Part shown: positions 4,924 through 6,270 of the stretch, one piece after another
Layout of the letters: the number at the start of each line of letters is the position of its first letter
Numbering within the stretch: position 1 is the first letter of the stretch
Assembly (NCBI GenBank): GCA_947476515.1
Contig: CANJQZ010000120.1
Location: 1-6,270 of the forward strand
From: Flavobacteriales bacterium
Lineage (GTDB): Bacteria; Bacteroidota; Bacteroidia; Flavobacteriales_D; Crocinitomicaceae
Direction: 5' to 3'
Length of the DNA: 6,270 bases
Notes under the pieces: model-generated
Seen by the model: only the letters and a program-made list of their open reading frames with translations
Database searches by the model: none
What the model was told of the DNA's origin: nothing
Made by a program: the position numbers and the translations under genes

Positions 4924-6270
4924 CTATTTTAAAGTTACTTGGTAATTAGATAAACTTGGTTCTAAAAAATCTATAATGCAATTGGAACTCAGTCCAATAA
5001 CCAGAATAAGAATTGTCAATGCGACAAATACAAAAGTTTCATTCCATTTCAAATCTTGAAATTCGCTTAGTTTTGGTGCACCAAACATACTCACTTGATA
5101 TGCTCGCAACATGTAAACAGCTCCTAAAACGAGTGTAGTTGCAGCAACGATGCCAATAATCATATGGAAAGAGAACATTTCTTTGATCAAGATAAATTCT
5201 CCAATAAATCCTGCTGTAAAAGGAACGGACAATCCTGCAAAAACAATTACTGCAAACCAAAACCCATAATGTGGAGCCAATTTTGCAATTCCACCAAGTT
5301 CATTTATTTTTCTAGTTCCCGTTCTATTTTCAAGTATATCAGCAGCTAAGAAAAGTCCAACAGAAATTAAACTGTGGTTGATGATTTGAATCATTGCACC
5401 TTGCATAGCACTGGTAGTATACAGCATAATTCCCGCTGCAATTAAACCTAAGTGGCTAATGGAAGCGTAAGCAAAAATTTTCTTAATATCATTTTGTTTG
5501 ATAGCGATCAGGGCACCATAAACAATCCCAATACTTCCAAGAATTATAACTGGCCAACGCATACATTCCAAACCTTCAGAAGTCAAAGGCAGCATCCATT
5601 TGATCATTCCAAAGAGCGCCATTTTTAACATAAGTGCTGAAAGTAACATTGTTCCCGCCATGGGAGCACTAGAGTAGGTAGCAGGTTGCCAGGTATGAAA
5701 CGGAAATAAAGGAATCTTAATAGCAAAGGCCAAGAGGAACCCACTCATGATCCAACAAGCATATCCCGCTGGCAAACTTACTTGTCGCAAATCTTCATAG
5801 GAGTAGGAACTTGAAAAAGATCCTAAAGTAATAAAGGCAGCAAGCATTGCAAGAGAACCTACTAGCGTGTAAATGAAGAATTTAAACAAGGTTGGATTGT
5901 TATCTTTAGCACCAAACCAATAAAGGATTAGGAAGATAGGGAGTAAGGTAAATTCCCAGAAAATATAGAATAATATACCATCTTGAGCAGTAAAGACTCC
6001 AAGCAATCCAAATTGCATTAAGAATACCAGTGCCGTAAACAGCTTATTTTTAGCAATTTCTCTATTCCAATTGCTCAACAGAACCAATAAGACAATTCCA
6101 TTGGTTAAAAGAATCATTACTAAACCTAAGGCATCGAAGCCCATTTTAAAACTTAGTCCAAGAGGAAAAGTACGATTGGGATCAAAAATGGTACGAACTG
6201 TTTGGGGTTCAAAGCCCGACAAATGGAACAACGCCACCAATAGGGAGCTTACAGCGCCAATTAATCCAAA
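4924..6270 (-). CDS. nuoM: NADH-quinone oxidoreductase subunit M (complex I, NuoM), 5' end beyond window
   Basis: NuoM is a proton-pumping antiporter-like subunit of the complex I membrane arm, next to NuoN. The frame is open from the window edge to a TAG at 4926-4924, giving 449 residues plus. A TTG at 6240 could be taken as a start, but in-frame sequence (FGLIGAVSSL) continues upstream to the edge, so the real start is outside; comparison with E. coli NuoM suggests roughly 35-40 residues are missing. Numbering from the TTG codon, key residues are Glu96 in FYIFWEFTLLP, Lys120 in FKFFIYTLVGS, Lys175 in AIKIPLFPFH with His182, Lys206 in LKMALF, His263 in SISHLG, His289 in INHS and Glu348 in GFIGEFI. 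These fall at constant offsets from the essential E. coli residues. One oddity is WQPATYSSAP (184-193), where family members normally have Asp in place of Ala187. Confidence 0.95.
   Translation of the reverse strand, partial: FGLIGAVSSLLVALFHLSGFEPQTVRTIFDPNRTFPLGLSFKMGFDALGLVMILLTNGIVLLVLLSNWNREIAKNKLFTALVFLMQFGLLGVFTAQDGILFYIFWEFTLLPIFLILYWFGAKDNNPTLFKFFIYTLVGSLAMLAAFITLGSFSSSYSYEDLRQVSLPAGYACWIMSGFLLAFAIKIPLFPFHTWQPATYSSAPMAGTMLLSALMLKMALFGMIKWMLPLTSEGLECMRWPVIILGSIGIVYGALIAIKQNDIKKIFAYASISHLGLIAAGIMLYTTSAMQGAMIQIINHSLISVGLFLAADILENRTGTRKINELGGIAKLAPHYGFWFAVIVFAGLSVPFTAGFIGEFILIKEMFSFHMIIGIVAATTLVLGAVYMLRAYQVSMFGAPKLSEFQDLKWNETFVFVALTILILVIGLSSNCIIDFLEPSLSNYQVTLK

Noticed and set aside
5039..5349. 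Short frames on both strands inside nuoM
   Set aside because: They lie wholly within nuoM, are rich in Cys, Ser and Lys as expected from shifted frames, and match no family I know.
1..6270. A previously undescribed multi-gene system
   Set aside because: Every sizeable gene belongs to a recognisable family, and the arrangement looks like ordinary chromosomal neighbours; no cluster of unknown genes or mobile-element boundary is visible.

Overview
The window is AT-rich bacterial DNA, most likely from a member of the Bacteroidota. The evidence is the long FabH-like paralogue, whose sequence is typical of that phylum; starts preceded by A/T-rich leaders with no Shine-Dalgarno sequence; a DUF3298-type lipoprotein; a nuoM-nuoN pair with Bacteroidota-like wording; and an intergenic repeat of the TTCGACAGGCTC type that I associate with that phylum from memory. 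I cannot name a genus.

Layout. Bases 1-137 (+) are the last 44 codons of a membrane protein that looks like a VIT1/CCC1-family metal transporter. Bases 138-335 are non-coding and hold a composite palindromic repeat between two convergent genes. Then come two genes on the minus strand: a DUF3298-domain lipoprotein (1442-2281) and, 44 bp downstream of it, a beta-ketoacyl-ACP synthase III-like enzyme (336-1397). A 68-bp divergent promoter region (2282-2349) separates the lipoprotein from a plus-strand HI0933/YhiN-family flavoprotein (2350-3561). Two bases later, on the minus strand, lies the end of a respiratory complex I operon: nuoN (3564-4922), preceded by nuoM (4924 to the window edge, 5' end missing).

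How the genes relate. NuoM and NuoN are neighbouring antiporter-like, proton-pumping subunits of NADH:quinone oxidoreductase, and nuoN is probably the last gene of its operon. The flavoprotein meets that operon tail to tail, so its position implies no shared function. The lipoprotein and the FabH-like gene could be co-transcribed, but nothing in the sequence ties their functions together.

I see no defence system, mobile element, CRISPR array, RNA gene or clearly new system. The points most worth a second look are: a lost Asp in the NuoM W-x-P-D motif; the missing CoA-adenine Trp in the FabH-like enzyme; a possible start-codon-sequestering inverted repeat ahead of that gene; the composite intergenic repeat; and the TAAGCTTA palindrome that holds two opposing stop codons.
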